From: an uncultured Christensenella sp.
Lineage (GTDB): Bacteria; Bacillota; Clostridia; Christensenellales; Borkfalkiaceae
Direction: 5' to 3'
Length of the DNA: 64,000 bases
NCBI GenBank assembly: GCA_910577555.1
Contig: CAJTLF010000005.1
Coordinates: forward strand, 57,923 to 121,922
Within the stretch, counting starts at the first letter, position 1. Every line of letters begins with the position of its first letter. Positions 27,068-36,983 of this stretch are shown piece by piece. Below the pieces are notes generated by a model that worked only from the letters and a program-made list of their open reading frames with translations, ran no database searches and was not told the DNA's origin. Position numbers and translations under genes: made by a program.

Positions 27068-27313
27068 ATGAGAATCGATAAATTTTTAAAAGTTTCGCGC
27101 ATTTTAAAACGGCGCACGCTCGCACAGCAGGCTTGCGACAAGGGCAAGGTTATAGTAAACGGCAAGGAAGTAAAACCCGCCAAACAGATTAAGGCGGGCG
27201 ACGAAGTAGAACTGCAATTTACTGGCGGCTCGCTTAAATTCCGTATACTCCAGATAAAAGAAACGGTAAAAAAAGACGAAGCTCAATCCCTTTACGAGAT
27301 AATAAACGGGTGA
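27068..27313 (+). CDS. rqcP: S4-domain RNA-binding protein RqcP (YabO family)
   Basis: The 81-residue protein is almost entirely an S4 domain: MRIDKFLKVSRILKRRTLAQ, then CDKGKVIVNGKEVKPAKQIKAGDEV, and ends in the family signature KKDEAQSLYEI. In Bacillus the homologue RqcP (YabO) assists RqcH in alanine tailing of nascent chains on stalled 50S subunits. It is divergent from rpoBC and first in a run with ispDF and radA, three bases from the next start. Confidence 0.93.
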   Translation: MRIDKFLKVSRILKRRTLAQQACDKGKVIVNGKEVKPAKQIKAGDEVELQFTGGSLKFRILQIKETVKKDEAQSLYEIING

Positions 27314-27316
27314 ACG

Positions 27317-28471
27317 ATGAACGAAAAAATAAGCGTAATAATCTGCGCGGCAGGCAAGGGCGAACGCGCGGGATTCGGAAAAAACAAACTACTTGCCCCC
27401 CTTTACGGCGCGCCCGCGCTCTGGCACACCCTTAAAAAATTTAATAAAGACTTTATCCACGAAGTTGTCGTAACTTCTTCCGAAACGGATTTTAACGAGA
27501 TTTCCGCCCTGTGCAAGCCGTTCGGTTATTCGGTTGTGCTTGGCGGCGAAACGCGCACGCAGAGCGTTAAAAACGCATTGAACGAAATTACGGGCGATAT
27601 CGTGCTTATTCACGACGGGGCGCGCCCGTTCGTCACTGAAGAACTCATTTTAAAATGTATTCAATCGGTTCAAAAATTCGGCAGCGGGGTCTGCGCTTTG
27701 AAATCTACCGACACTGTAGTAAGCGCGGCTTACGGACAAATTTGCGGAACTCTGGACAGAAACGAAATTTTCCGCGTACAGACGCCGCAAGGATTTTTAA
27801 CCGAAGATATTAAACGCGCGTACGCTCTCGCGGGCGACGGAATTTATACGGACGACAGCGCGGTCTATTGCGAATATATATGTCCCGCACGCATCGTGGA
27901 AGGCGACGAAAACAATGTAAAACTGACTTATAAAAGCGATTACCCGCAGGATATGCCGCAAATACCGCAAACTTTAAACGGCGACAGAGTAGGGTTCGGT
28001 GTGGACGTGCATACTTTTTGCGACGGAAACGGGCTTATGCTTGGCGGCGTGAAAGTTCCGTTCGATAAGAGCTTTGCCGCACACAGCGACGGCGACGTGA
28101 TAATACACGCACTGATGGACGCATTGCTTTCCGCGGCGGGGCTTAAAGATATAGGGCATTACTTCCCGACAGACGATAAGAATTACGACGGCGCAGACAG
28201 TAAAGAGCTGTTGAAAAAGGTAATAAAAATACTATACGATGCGGGATATGCCGCAAATAACGTATCTTTAACCGTTCAGGCAGAACGCCCCCGCTTGTCA
28301 CCATTTATAGACAAAATGAAAAAGACGCTATGTTCGATAACGGGCGTAAATTACGACGAGATGGCAATTGCCGCGGGCACTTGCGAAGGGCTTGGATTCG
28401 TTGGCGAAGGTCGGGGCGCAGTGGCGTATTGCGCGGTAACTTTAAGGAAACTGAAAAATGGCAAAAACTAA
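27317..28471 (+). CDS. ispDF: Bifunctional IspD/IspF isoprenoid enzyme
   Basis: The 384-residue fusion carries the IspD cytidylyltransferase at about 1-220 (CAAGKGERAGFGKNKLL; DGARPFV) and IspF at about 225-384 with metal ligands in GVDVHTF, the HSDGDVIIHALMDALL core and the C-terminal TCEGLGFVGEGRGA. It makes CDP-ME from MEP and then cyclises CDP-ME2P to MEcPP in the non-mevalonate pathway; IspE must act between, from another gene. The fusion is best known in alpha- and epsilon-proteobacteria. Its end overlaps radA by 14 bases. Confidence 0.95.
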   Translation: MNEKISVIICAAGKGERAGFGKNKLLAPLYGAPALWHTLKKFNKDFIHEVVVTSSETDFNEISALCKPFGYSVVLGGETRTQSVKNALNEITGDIVLIHDGARPFVTEELILKCIQSVQKFGSGVCALKSTDTVVSAAYGQICGTLDRNEIFRVQTPQGFLTEDIKRAYALAGDGIYTDDSAVYCEYICPARIVEGDENNVKLTYKSDYPQDMPQIPQTLNGDRVGFGVDVHTFCDGNGLMLGGVKVPFDKSFAAHSDGDVIIHALMDALLSAAGLKDIGHYFPTDDKNYDGADSKELLKKVIKILYDAGYAANNVSLTVQAERPRLSPFIDKMKKTLCSITGVNYDEMAIAAGTCEGLGFVGEGRGAVAYCAVTLRKLKNGKN

Positions 28472-29825
28472 AACGACGACGGAGTTCGTCTGCGGGGAAT
28501 GCGGAGCGACCAGCCCGCGCTGGCTTGGCAGATGCCCCGCTTGCGGCAAATTCAATACTATGGTCGAAGAAATCGTTTCGCCCGCAGAAAAACCCGCCGC
28601 GGCTAAAAAGCAATTTACAGGCGGCAGAGCAAAACCGCTCAACGCCATTTCGTACGAAAAGTACGACCGGACTTCTTCGGGCATATCCGAATTTGACAAC
28701 GTACTCGGCGGCGGCATAGTTAAAGGCTCGCTCGTGCTTTTGGGCGGCGACCCCGGAATAGGAAAATCAACCTTGCTCACGCAGATTGCGGCGCACCTTT
28801 CGCAGAGCCGAAAGGTATTATACGTATCTGCGGAAGAGAGCTGTTCACAGCTGAAAATGCGCGCGCAGAGATTAAACCTTTCTTCGGACGGAATGTTCGT
28901 TATAAACGAAACTTGCCTTGACGGAATAGAGAACGAGCTCGACGGCGTTGAGTTCTGCGTAATAGACTCCATTCAGGCGGTATATACCGACGACTTGTCT
29001 TCTTCGGCGGGTTCGGTGGGTCAAGTACGCGAATGCGCCGCAAAGCTTATGCGCATAGCAAAAAGCCGCGAAATTACTTTCTTTATCGTAGGTCACGTGA
29101 CCAAGGAAGGCGCGCTTGCAGGACCTAAAGTGCTTGAACACATAATGGACACGGTGCTTTATTTCGAAGGGGAAAATCAGGAAAATTTCCGCATATTGCG
29201 TGCCGTAAAGAACAGATTCGGCAACGTATCGGAGGTGGGCGTATTTGAAATGACCGATTCGGGCGTAGTTGCGGTAACCGACTATTCGGGCGTATTTTTA
29301 TCCGAGAGCCGCGGCGAAGAATCGGGTTCGTGCGTAACCCCCGCACAGACCGGCGCACGATGTATGAACGTGGAAATTCAGACGCTCGTTACAAAAACGA
29401 CTTTCGGACAACCCCGCCGTATGCCGCTCGGCATAGATTACAATAAACTCGTTCTGCTGATTGCCGTGCTTGAAAAGCGGTGCGGACTTGCTCTCGGCAG
29501 TTACGACGTTTACGTAAACGCTATGGGGGGCATTAAGCTAAACGAACCCGCCTGCGATTTAGCCGTGTGTGCCGCGCTGGCGTCGGCATATCTCGGCGTT
29601 CCCGTAGACAAATACACCGCGGTGTTCGGCGAAGTTGGGCTTACGGGCGAAGTGCGGGCAGTATCCTACTGCGAAAAACGCGTTGCCGAGTGCGTGAAAA
29701 TGGGATTTAAAAAAGTTCTCGTACCCGCTAAAAATATGAAATCGGTTGCAAAGTATGCCGACAAAATAAAAATCGTTCCCATACTTTACGCAAACACTAT
29801 GATTAAAAATCTATTCAAGGAATAA
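28458..29825 (+). CDS. radA: DNA repair protein RadA (Sms)
   Basis: The 455-residue protein has the N-terminal zinc finger (Cys12, 15, 26, 29), a RecA-like ATPase with Walker A GGDPGIGKSTL and Walker B-type EFCVIDSIQ, the RadA-specific KNRFG motif, and a Lon-like C-terminal domain (YVNAMGGIKLNEPACDLAVCAAL). It promotes branch migration in recombination. Its ATG lies 14 bases inside the ispDF end, after AAGGAAA. Confidence 0.97.
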   Translation: MAKTKTTTEFVCGECGATSPRWLGRCPACGKFNTMVEEIVSPAEKPAAAKKQFTGGRAKPLNAISYEKYDRTSSGISEFDNVLGGGIVKGSLVLLGGDPGIGKSTLLTQIAAHLSQSRKVLYVSAEESCSQLKMRAQRLNLSSDGMFVINETCLDGIENELDGVEFCVIDSIQAVYTDDLSSSAGSVGQVRECAAKLMRIAKSREITFFIVGHVTKEGALAGPKVLEHIMDTVLYFEGENQENFRILRAVKNRFGNVSEVGVFEMTDSGVVAVTDYSGVFLSESRGEESGSCVTPAQTGARCMNVEIQTLVTKTTFGQPRRMPLGIDYNKLVLLIAVLEKRCGLALGSYDVYVNAMGGIKLNEPACDLAVCAALASAYLGVPVDKYTAVFGEVGLTGEVRAVSYCEKRVAECVKMGFKKVLVPAKNMKSVAKYADKIKIVPILYANTMIKNLFKE

Positions 29826-29851
29826 GCTAAATTTAATTCAAGCTATAACAA

Positions 29852-29887
29852 AACGCTCTTGAACAAACAGTTCAAGAGCGTTTTTAT
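29852..29887. terminator. Intrinsic terminator after radA
   Basis: Arms AACGCTCTTGAAC and GTTCAAGAGCGTT (13 bp) with loop AAACA, followed by TTT. The A-rich 5' flank also gives a T tract for the convergent minus-strand gene at 29899-30438. Confidence 0.88.
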
Positions 29888-29898
29888 TAATTTGTTTT

Positions 29899-30438
29899 TT
29901 ACCCGTTTTTAGTATTATCGGGTTTCTTTTTTCGGATAGGCAATATATTGTAAAAGAACAAACAATATATAATACATAAAATCAAGTAAACTACTATTGC
30001 CGAATAAAATACCCACGATAAGATAAGGTAAAAATTAAAGTCAACTTCCGTGCCGTAGCTTACGGGCCAAGTTAAAGCCTGTGAAAACGAACCCATTCCA
30101 CCGATATAAACTTTAACCTTTTCGCCTATACGTTTACGGTCTTCAGCTTCCGTTTTATAATTGCCCCGCCCGCAATAACTCTCGTACACTATACCGTCGT
30201 CGTCCGTATACCGATACATAATATGATAGATTGAACCACCGCCCCCGCTTGAACTATGAACTAAGGCAACGATTTCCGCTTCAACGATTATATTTTTGTC
30301 TATTGCCGCCTGAAGCTCTTTACAATGAATATACTCTAAAGTACCCTTTGCACCAATAAACCCGAATACAGCTATAACTACAAGAGATAAAACTATACCT
30401 AACCAGCTGAACGCGTGCAATCTTTGACTTTTTCGCAT
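29899..30438 (-). CDS. Small membrane protein resembling DUF3592
   Basis: About 179 residues with one membrane segment near the N-terminus (SWLGIVLSLVVIAVFGFIGA) and another near the C-terminus (FYLILSWVFYSAIVVYLILC), and between them an extracytoplasmic beta-rich loop with YHIMYRYTDDDGIVYESY and GEKVKVYIGG, as in DUF3592 proteins. The ATG at 30438 is preferred because GGAG lies seven bases upstream; an ATG at 30444 is only one base from it. It follows the giant surface-protein gene by 34 bases and may be co-transcribed. Function unknown. Confidence 0.75.
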   Translation of the reverse strand: MRKSQRLHAFSWLGIVLSLVVIAVFGFIGAKGTLEYIHCKELQAAIDKNIIVEAEIVALVHSSSGGGGSIYHIMYRYTDDDGIVYESYCGRGNYKTEAEDRKRIGEKVKVYIGGMGSFSQALTWPVSYGTEVDFNFYLILSWVFYSAIVVYLILCIIYCLFFYNILPIRKKKPDNTKNG

Positions 30439-30472
30439 CACCATACTCCGATTTTTACGTTAAATTATAGAA

Positions 30473-33400
30473 TTATTTGGATTTATGAGCTGCCGCTTCG
30501 AAAGATACGGTCTTTACGCCGTCAAGCGAATTTATAGTAAAGTTTAATTTAACTCTCGCACCGCCGTAAGAAGACGAGTTCAAAGTAGTCATACCACTTT
30601 TACCGAAAGTATTGCCGCTCACAGCAAACCACTTGCCGCCGTTCAGTTTATCCTGCTGTACGCCTTCGGCATTAGCAAGCTCGTATAAAACTTCAGCATT
30701 AACCGCCGCGCAGGCGTTTCCTATAATCTCGCTTATTCCGCCGACAAAATTTCCGCCGATATAGTTGCCTTCTATCTTCCAAGTTCCAATCCAAGACTTT
30801 TCTGCAAGTGTAATATTCACCGCAACGGTTTCTATCCACACCGCGTAAAGCGTAATCTCCGCACCGTTTTCATCAAGCGAGCCGAGAAGATAATTTTTAA
30901 CCGCGTCCGCCGTAGGAGAAAATACGTAATTCCCGTCACTACCCAAAGCAAACCAGCCGAGAAGAGTTTTGCCTTCAAGATTGAAGTTTGCAAGGGTTTC
31001 TTCCTTACCGTAGGTTAAAATATCGTCGTAATAATAGCCTACCGTCACGCCGCTCTCGTCCTTGTCTTCATGGGCGAGCTTGCTGAAAAACAGGTCGCTG
31101 TAATATCTGACGTTAACTCTCTTGCCTATCCATTTTGCGTAGTAAACCGCGTCCGACTTTATATTGAACGAATTTACGGGTTCGCCGCGGAATTCCGCGT
31201 TATCGTAGTAACCGCCGAAAGTAAACGCGGGCGATGACGATTTAAGCTCGGGAAGATTTACCGTCGAGCCGTACTCGCCCGTAAGCGAGTAAACGCCTTC
31301 GCTTTCCTGAACGAAACCTTCCAACTGTCCTTCGAACGGTTGCGCGCTCTCTATTTTAACGGTGTATTCGTTCACCGCAAAAGTAGCGTCTATGACTGTT
31401 CCGTCCATTTCGGGAGATACCGCCACAGCGGCGTCGCAATTCCACGTGCCCGTATACCCTTCCTTTTCGGGCAACTGCGGCAATCTGTCCGCAAGCGTTT
31501 CGCCTTCATAATAATATACCGTCTGAATACCGCTTTCACTGCGGAAATTTACCGCGTAAATTTTTTCCCAAACGGCGTAATACTTTGCATCGCCGTTCAC
31601 TTCAACCGAATAACATAATTCGCCGTTCGAATTGTATTGAGTTTTGCCGAAGTCGAGAATTTCGCCGTCGGGCTGTAACGAGTAACCTTTAAGTCCGTAT
31701 TTAACGCCGTCATCGTCGGTATAAACCAAATCCTTACGCAAATAAACGTGTTCGTAAGCTCTCTCTATCGTTCTGCGCCAAACGCCGTCGATAAAGTCGT
31801 AATTGCCGTCGGTTTTGAACTTGCTGTCTACGGTGACCGTATACACGAAGTCATAAACCGCCTGACAAACGAGCCTGTCGTCTTCAACGCGGCATTCGGT
31901 TTTCCATACCGTCGTTTTCCCTTCCACCGCAGGCATAACCGAAAGGTCGGGTGCGATAAATTTGGTATAAACGGAATTGGTTTTAACGTTATACAATACG
32001 GGCTGTTCAACCCCGAAAGGCGCAAACGAAGTATTGTTTTCGTCGGTCGCGTATTCGAACGCGATATTCTTTACCGCAAGCGTTTCGCCGTTATATCTAA
32101 GGAATTTATTGCCCGTTTCGCCGAGCAACTTATCCCAGTTGGTATGCGCGGAAACTTCCGCAAAATTATCGCCGCCGAGAATATCGTTCCAGCTGTATCC
32201 GCCGAACGCGCTTATAGGTTCGCCGCATACGCTTACCGTACTGTCGGTATAAAGCGGGTTGCCGTTTTCGTCCTTTACAATCTCTTCGTGCGGGTTGCAG
32301 TATTTGAAACCGCCGCTGAATTTCAAAGATATAGAGCCTAAAAGCGACATCTTCGACTCGGCTATATCCAGCCCCGTAAGAGTAAGCGTGCCGTCGGCGT
32401 TCTTATCCGCATTAAAAGTGACAGGAATTTCAGACATTCCCATTCCTACAAGGTCGGAAAGTATATTGCCGCTTATTCCCATTGTCCAGCTTGCGCCGCT
32501 CTCGTTTTCCGAATATACGTATCTCGAAAGAACGTATTCCATAGACCCGCCGTAATCCTTGCCGTCAAACGACGCGCCGTTGCCGCTTGAAGTATCAATA
32601 TTCCTTAACTGGTCGGCAATTACCGAACCGAAGTTGAATATGAATACCATCTGCTCCATTATATCGTTAAGGAACGCGTCCACGGGCATAATGCGCACTT
32701 CGGTTTCGGGAGTTATCGCCTTACCGCTCGCGTTAGTGGTCTTTATTCTTCTGGCGTAAACCATATCGTTTCTTATTGAAAGGTAAACGTCGCAACCGCC
32801 GTCTATAGCGGTAACCATACCAAGCACCTTTAAAGCCTTGTATGAAATATGTACGTCGGCGGAAACTTTATTGTCGTCGTTTATAACGATTTTGAGCGTG
32901 TTTACATTTATATCTATGTTCGCGCTCGATAAAATGCTGAGATTTGCATTTACTCTTCCGCTTAAAAGGTAAGTTCTGTTCAGTTCGTAATCGGTATCTC
33001 CGCCGTCAGTCTTATGCGTTGCGGAATTTACCGCCGCCTTAAGCAAAGTATCGATTCCGTAAAGATTGAGATAACCGTCAAGTCCCGTTGCCGTATCGGG
33101 TTTGGTTATTTCCCCGTATCCGAGCAAAGCACTCATATCCAGCCTGTTCACGTTGTCTTTTCCGAAATAGATATGGTCGAGAACGACGCCCGCCACGCGG
33201 TAAACGCCGTTTTCATCCTTTTCGCGCGAGAATTCTACCGTGAGATACTTATCGCGCGATATATCTTCGTCGCCGTAAATTACGGGGGAGTTAAGAACGA
33301 TTTTAAGCGTTTCATCGCTGAAGGTTATTCCGTCGATATATTTTTCGTTTATATCGAATCCGTTCGGACCGCTTGCGGAAGCTACGCTTGCATTGCCCAG

Positions 33401-36400
33401 AAGTTTATCGAGCAAGCCTTTTAAGTCAGTTCCCAATATCTGCGGAATTAAACTTTTGCCGAGCGACGAGAACTGGTCTTTTGTATAAGGTATGTACTTC
33501 GAAATCAGTTGCGTATCGAGAAAATCGGAAATTTTACTCACGGCTTCGGTTAAGAACTCGCTGTTCTCGAAAACCATTCCGTCGAGATTAGCCGCCGCGC
33601 CCACCATTGAAACGAGAGCGAGTATTTCATCCGAAGGCGCGTACAGCTTCAACGGCGAATAGTCCGGATTGCTTTCGGGATATTTGGAAACGGAAATGTA
33701 TACGTCGTACTTGCCGTCCGCATAGTAGCCGCCCGAAGTTCTGCCGTATCCGTCGGTACCCGCGGGATTTGCGTCCGTTAAGATAAGGTCGAGATAGAAA
33801 CTGTCGTCCGCGGCAATCTGCGCGTTAAGTCCGATATTAAGGTGCGCGTAACAGCCGTTCGCGTTATCGTATTCGAGCAACGCGTCGAACGTATATTTTA
33901 AGTTTGCCGATTGAGCGTAAGCGTTGCTCTTATCGTAAAGCTCGCCTTCCACCCGCGCGGTTATGCGCTCGCCTACGATTTCGTTCACGAGCTCCCAGGT
34001 ATTTTTGAACGCGTCGATATATTCCGACTTTTCCCCGTCGGAAAGAGCGGGAACTTCTTCCTGCGTAAGCTTCGCGTTAAGAGTTGCGTCCACGCCGAAT
34101 AAAGTGGTGCTTACGCCTATTTTAAGCCCTTCCCCGTCGGAAGGCAGCGTGAGAGTGCCGTTAGCAAACAAAGTACCGACAGGCAGCGAGATTTCCGCGC
34201 CCGTATAAATTTCGCGCAAGCCCGCGGTAAGGTTTCCAAGCAACTCGGCGATAACTTTTTCGGTATCTATGTCGAAAGAAACGCCGTCGTCTTTTTGGAT
34301 AAGCCCGAGCATATCTACTATGCCCTTGGTATCTTCAAAATCAATGAAAACTTTCGTATTGCCTATATTGAAATAAATTTCGCCCGCGGCATTGTCGTAA
34401 TAAACCTTTACCCCGCCGAAATCCGCGCGCAATTCGGTGAACTTTCCGTCTTTAAGCCCGACGTAAATTTTGCCGTCAATTTCGAGTCCGCCGAGAACCA
34501 AGCCCGCGTCGATGGTTATTCCTTCGTTGAGTATATCCGAATACCCGCTGATTTCGGGCAATTCAACCACCCTGTCCGAAAGAGAAAGGGAAAGTTTCAA
34601 ATCTTTACCGAACGCGTTCAACTCCGCGTCGATTGCAATTCCGCCGTTAATTTTGACGCCGAGCGCGGCGGTAACCGCCTGCCCGAAAAGGTCTATCGTA
34701 GCCGCCGTGGTTAATTTACCGTCGTTTGCGGCAAGATTTTCAATTATCTGAGAGATTAAAGCGTCCGTTCCGAAACCGCTTAAACTTATAGCGTCTTTGC
34801 CGAATGCGGAAAGCGCAACCTTATATTTCACCACGCCGTCGGATACGAACACGGCTTTTTCATCGGCAAGATAATACGCGCTTAAGCCGCCGAGCTCCGC
34901 ATACAGCCCGCTAAATCCGCCGTTTTCCATTATAACGCGGGCAAATCCGTCAAGCAAAAGCTCGTCTGCTTTTACCTTCAAATCCACGGTGAGCCCGTCG
35001 TTCATTACGTCTATGTAACCGTTAAAATCCTGCGGCAACGCGGGAATATCGCTCTCGTTGCCGAATTCCATTTTAGCTTTTATGACGGTGTTGCCAAGCG
35101 GAATTTCAGCCTTTACGAAACCGAGAGTTATCGCCTTGTCAACCTGTCTGAAATCGAAAGTTAAGGAAACTTTCAGTCCGAAAAGCTCGATTTCGCTTTC
35201 GAGAGTTGCATAGCCGTCGCCCACTGTAAACTCGCCGCCCATAAGCTGTTCGGTCAAAGCGTCGAAATCAAGCCCGCCTTCGCCGTCCGTTAAGTTTGCC
35301 GCATCCTTCGGAAGCCCGTTCAAATCAAGCTTATACTTGACCGAACCGTCGCTGAAATAATATGCCCCGTCACCCACGGAAAATACGGAAATATCGCCAA
35401 GTTTTACGCGGATATCGCTAAGATTGCCGTTATCCATTCCCACGAACGCCACGCCGTTTAAAACCATTTGGTCAACGGATAAATCGACTTTGAAGATACC
35501 GCCTTCGGATAATACCGACCCGAACGCCGCGCCGAGATACTCGGTTGCCGAAGGCTTTACTTCACCGGGATTTTCGGGTGGAGCGTAATTGCTTTCCTGC
35601 TCCTTAAAGTAATCTTCGTAATACGAGTTTACGGCGTTGCTCTCTTCATAATCGTATTTTACGAATGTGCTTGAAGTGCAGGGAACCACGCCCATTGCGG
35701 TATATTCGTCGTTTATGGTAAAAGACAGAATACGCCAGTTTTCATCGAATACGTAAGTTACGCTCGTCTTGGTTATTGAAGGTTCGTTGGACAAGTCGCC
35801 CGTAACCATCATTTGCTTTGTGTAATAATAATCGGCGCAATATTCAGCCTTATCCGCACCCAACCCGACGTTGAGCTCGAGCGTCATTTCATAATTGCCG
35901 TCGCCGTTTTTAACTACGGTATAATCTTCCGCGTTCCGAATAGTCTTTTCGTTTAATACGTATACCGAGAACTCGGAAGGCGGGAAACCGCGCATAGCGA
36001 TAAATTCGTCTACGGTACAGCCTTCGGCTTTGCCCTTAGACCATTCCGTTTCCATCTTATTGAACTCTTTATTTGCCGAAGGACGCCATAAAACGATACC
36101 GCTTTGAGTATTTACGCAAAACTGGGTGGCTTTGCTTGAAAAGCCCTTTGCTACGTCTGCGGAAATAAGCACGCCGTTGTAAAACTTTTTATAAGTTTCA
36201 ACGCTCTGGTTAAAGCCCATTGCGTTTACGGTGGAATTCATTTCAGACGACCAGAACTTCTGGTTTTGCAACGCATAGTTCATATAGCCAACGTTTTCAA
36301 CCAGAGTATGCTCCAAAGGACTTGAACCGTCGGCAGGCAATTCGTAGCAAACCGTCTTGTATCCCGAATATTTAACGACGTCTTCCCGAATAAACGAGCC

Positions 36401-36661
36401 CGCGCCGAAAGCGGCGACGACGCCTACGAAAACGCAGCTTGCCAACGCCGCGGCAATTTTGCGCATGCGGCGGACGCGCGCCAAAGAAAGGGGTTTATTC
36501 TGCTTTACACGAATTTCCCCTTCTTCAAGATTTTTAGCCTTATCGTGCAAACCCGCACGGCTGTTTATATTTTTTTCGCGCCTGTTAAGTTTAAAACCTG
36601 CGGTTTTAACTTCCTTTAACTGCGCTTCCCGTCCCTTTACGGACTTCTTTTTTATTCCCAT
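30473..36661 (-). CDS. Giant membrane-anchored surface protein with internal repeats and InlB-like repeats
   Basis: About 2060 residues. A basic cytoplasmic N-terminus (first ~65) precedes one membrane segment at about 68-90 (IAAALASCVFVGVVAAFGAG), so the bulk is outside. In 33.9-35.5 kb at least three, probably four, diverged repeats of about 160-190 residues occur, each with a pattern like LLLDG(F/V)A..V.MENG..S.L...LG..S.Y...YFSDG.VKYK.. and each closed by an ELP...GY.D..N motif. The C-terminal third (about 1700-1960) has InlB_B-like modules (YYAKWIG, ITLYAVWIE, GYTGTWNC). No LPXTG or S-layer motif is seen. I chose the ATG at 36661 (AAGG six bases upstream) over a GTG at 36700. Probably an envelope or adhesion protein. 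Confidence 0.85.
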   Translation of the reverse strand: MGIKKKSVKGREAQLKEVKTAGFKLNRREKNINSRAGLHDKAKNLEEGEIRVKQNKPLSLARVRRMRKIAAALASCVFVGVVAAFGAGSFIREDVVKYSGYKTVCYELPADGSSPLEHTLVENVGYMNYALQNQKFWSSEMNSTVNAMGFNQSVETYKKFYNGVLISADVAKGFSSKATQFCVNTQSGIVLWRPSANKEFNKMETEWSKGKAEGCTVDEFIAMRGFPPSEFSVYVLNEKTIRNAEDYTVVKNGDGNYEMTLELNVGLGADKAEYCADYYYTKQMMVTGDLSNEPSITKTSVTYVFDENWRILSFTINDEYTAMGVVPCTSSTFVKYDYEESNAVNSYYEDYFKEQESNYAPPENPGEVKPSATEYLGAAFGSVLSEGGIFKVDLSVDQMVLNGVAFVGMDNGNLSDIRVKLGDISVFSVGDGAYYFSDGSVKYKLDLNGLPKDAANLTDGEGGLDFDALTEQLMGGEFTVGDGYATLESEIELFGLKVSLTFDFRQVDKAITLGFVKAEIPLGNTVIKAKMEFGNESDIPALPQDFNGYIDVMNDGLTVDLKVKADELLLDGFARVIMENGGFSGLYAELGGLSAYYLADEKAVFVSDGVVKYKVALSAFGKDAISLSGFGTDALISQIIENLAANDGKLTTAATIDLFGQAVTAALGVKINGGIAIDAELNAFGKDLKLSLSLSDRVVELPEISGYSDILNEGITIDAGLVLGGLEIDGKIYVGLKDGKFTELRADFGGVKVYYDNAAGEIYFNIGNTKVFIDFEDTKGIVDMLGLIQKDDGVSFDIDTEKVIAELLGNLTAGLREIYTGAEISLPVGTLFANGTLTLPSDGEGLKIGVSTTLFGVDATLNAKLTQEEVPALSDGEKSEYIDAFKNTWELVNEIVGERITARVEGELYDKSNAYAQSANLKYTFDALLEYDNANGCYAHLNIGLNAQIAADDSFYLDLILTDANPAGTDGYGRTSGGYYADGKYDVYISVSKYPESNPDYSPLKLYAPSDEILALVSMVGAAANLDGMVFENSEFLTEAVSKISDFLDTQLISKYIPYTKDQFSSLGKSLIPQILGTDLKGLLDKLLGNASVASASGPNGFDINEKYIDGITFSDETLKIVLNSPVIYGDEDISRDKYLTVEFSREKDENGVYRVAGVVLDHIYFGKDNVNRLDMSALLGYGEITKPDTATGLDGYLNLYGIDTLLKAAVNSATHKTDGGDTDYELNRTYLLSGRVNANLSILSSANIDINVNTLKIVINDDNKVSADVHISYKALKVLGMVTAIDGGCDVYLSIRNDMVYARRIKTTNASGKAITPETEVRIMPVDAFLNDIMEQMVFIFNFGSVIADQLRNIDTSSGNGASFDGKDYGGSMEYVLSRYVYSENESGASWTMGISGNILSDLVGMGMSEIPVTFNADKNADGTLTLTGLDIAESKMSLLGSISLKFSGGFKYCNPHEEIVKDENGNPLYTDSTVSVCGEPISAFGGYSWNDILGGDNFAEVSAHTNWDKLLGETGNKFLRYNGETLAVKNIAFEYATDENNTSFAPFGVEQPVLYNVKTNSVYTKFIAPDLSVMPAVEGKTTVWKTECRVEDDRLVCQAVYDFVYTVTVDSKFKTDGNYDFIDGVWRRTIERAYEHVYLRKDLVYTDDDGVKYGLKGYSLQPDGEILDFGKTQYNSNGELCYSVEVNGDAKYYAVWEKIYAVNFRSESGIQTVYYYEGETLADRLPQLPEKEGYTGTWNCDAAVAVSPEMDGTVIDATFAVNEYTVKIESAQPFEGQLEGFVQESEGVYSLTGEYGSTVNLPELKSSSPAFTFGGYYDNAEFRGEPVNSFNIKSDAVYYAKWIGKRVNVRYYSDLFFSKLAHEDKDESGVTVGYYYDDILTYGKEETLANFNLEGKTLLGWFALGSDGNYVFSPTADAVKNYLLGSLDENGAEITLYAVWIETVAVNITLAEKSWIGTWKIEGNYIGGNFVGGISEIIGNACAAVNAEVLYELANAEGVQQDKLNGGKWFAVSGNTFGKSGMTTLNSSSYGGARVKLNFTINSLDGVKTVSFEAAAHKSK

Positions 36662-36674
36662 TATTAACCTTTTA

Positions 36675-36691
36675 CACGCGCGTCGCGCGTG
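36675..36691. promoter_or_regulatory. Perfect GC palindrome in the leader of the giant surface protein
   Basis: CACGCGCG-T-CGCGCGTG lies between the promoter (36718-36746) and the ribosome binding site. It could be an operator or, in RNA, an unusually stable short hairpin; it stands out in AT-rich surroundings. Confidence 0.5.
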
Positions 36692-36717
36692 CCTATACAC
36701 AAAATATATATGAGCAT

Positions 36718-36746
36718 AGTTTAAACCTTTTATGACAAAATGTCAA
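36718..36746 (-). promoter_or_regulatory. sigmaA-type promoter of the giant surface protein
   Basis: Minus strand: -35 TTGACA (36741-36746), 17 bp, -10 TAAACT (36718-36723). Between this and the divergent promoter is an AT-rich stretch with an inverted repeat ATATGAC (36858-36864) / GTCATAT (36878-36884). Confidence 0.7.
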
Positions 36747-36924
36747 CTTTGTAATAAAAAAATATGATAAAATTTTGTAATAACGGGCAAATTTATAATA
36801 TTTTTTCTTGATTTTACCAATTTTTAAGTAATTTGTATAAAAATTTGTAATACTTTTATATGACAACTATCATAAAAGTCATATTTACTGACTTAATTTA
36901 CCGCATCGGTTTTTGGGTTTTATC

Positions 36925-36953
36925 TTGACATTGAGCGGTATTTGTAATATAAT
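36925..36953 (+). promoter_or_regulatory. Consensus sigmaA promoter of the O-antigen-ligase-like gene
   Basis: -35 TTGACA (36925-36930), 17 bp, -10 TATAAT (36948-36953); an exact match to consensus, 30 bases before the start codon. Confidence 0.88.
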
Positions 36954-36983
36954 AAATAAGATAATTTTTACCAAAGGCGCACG

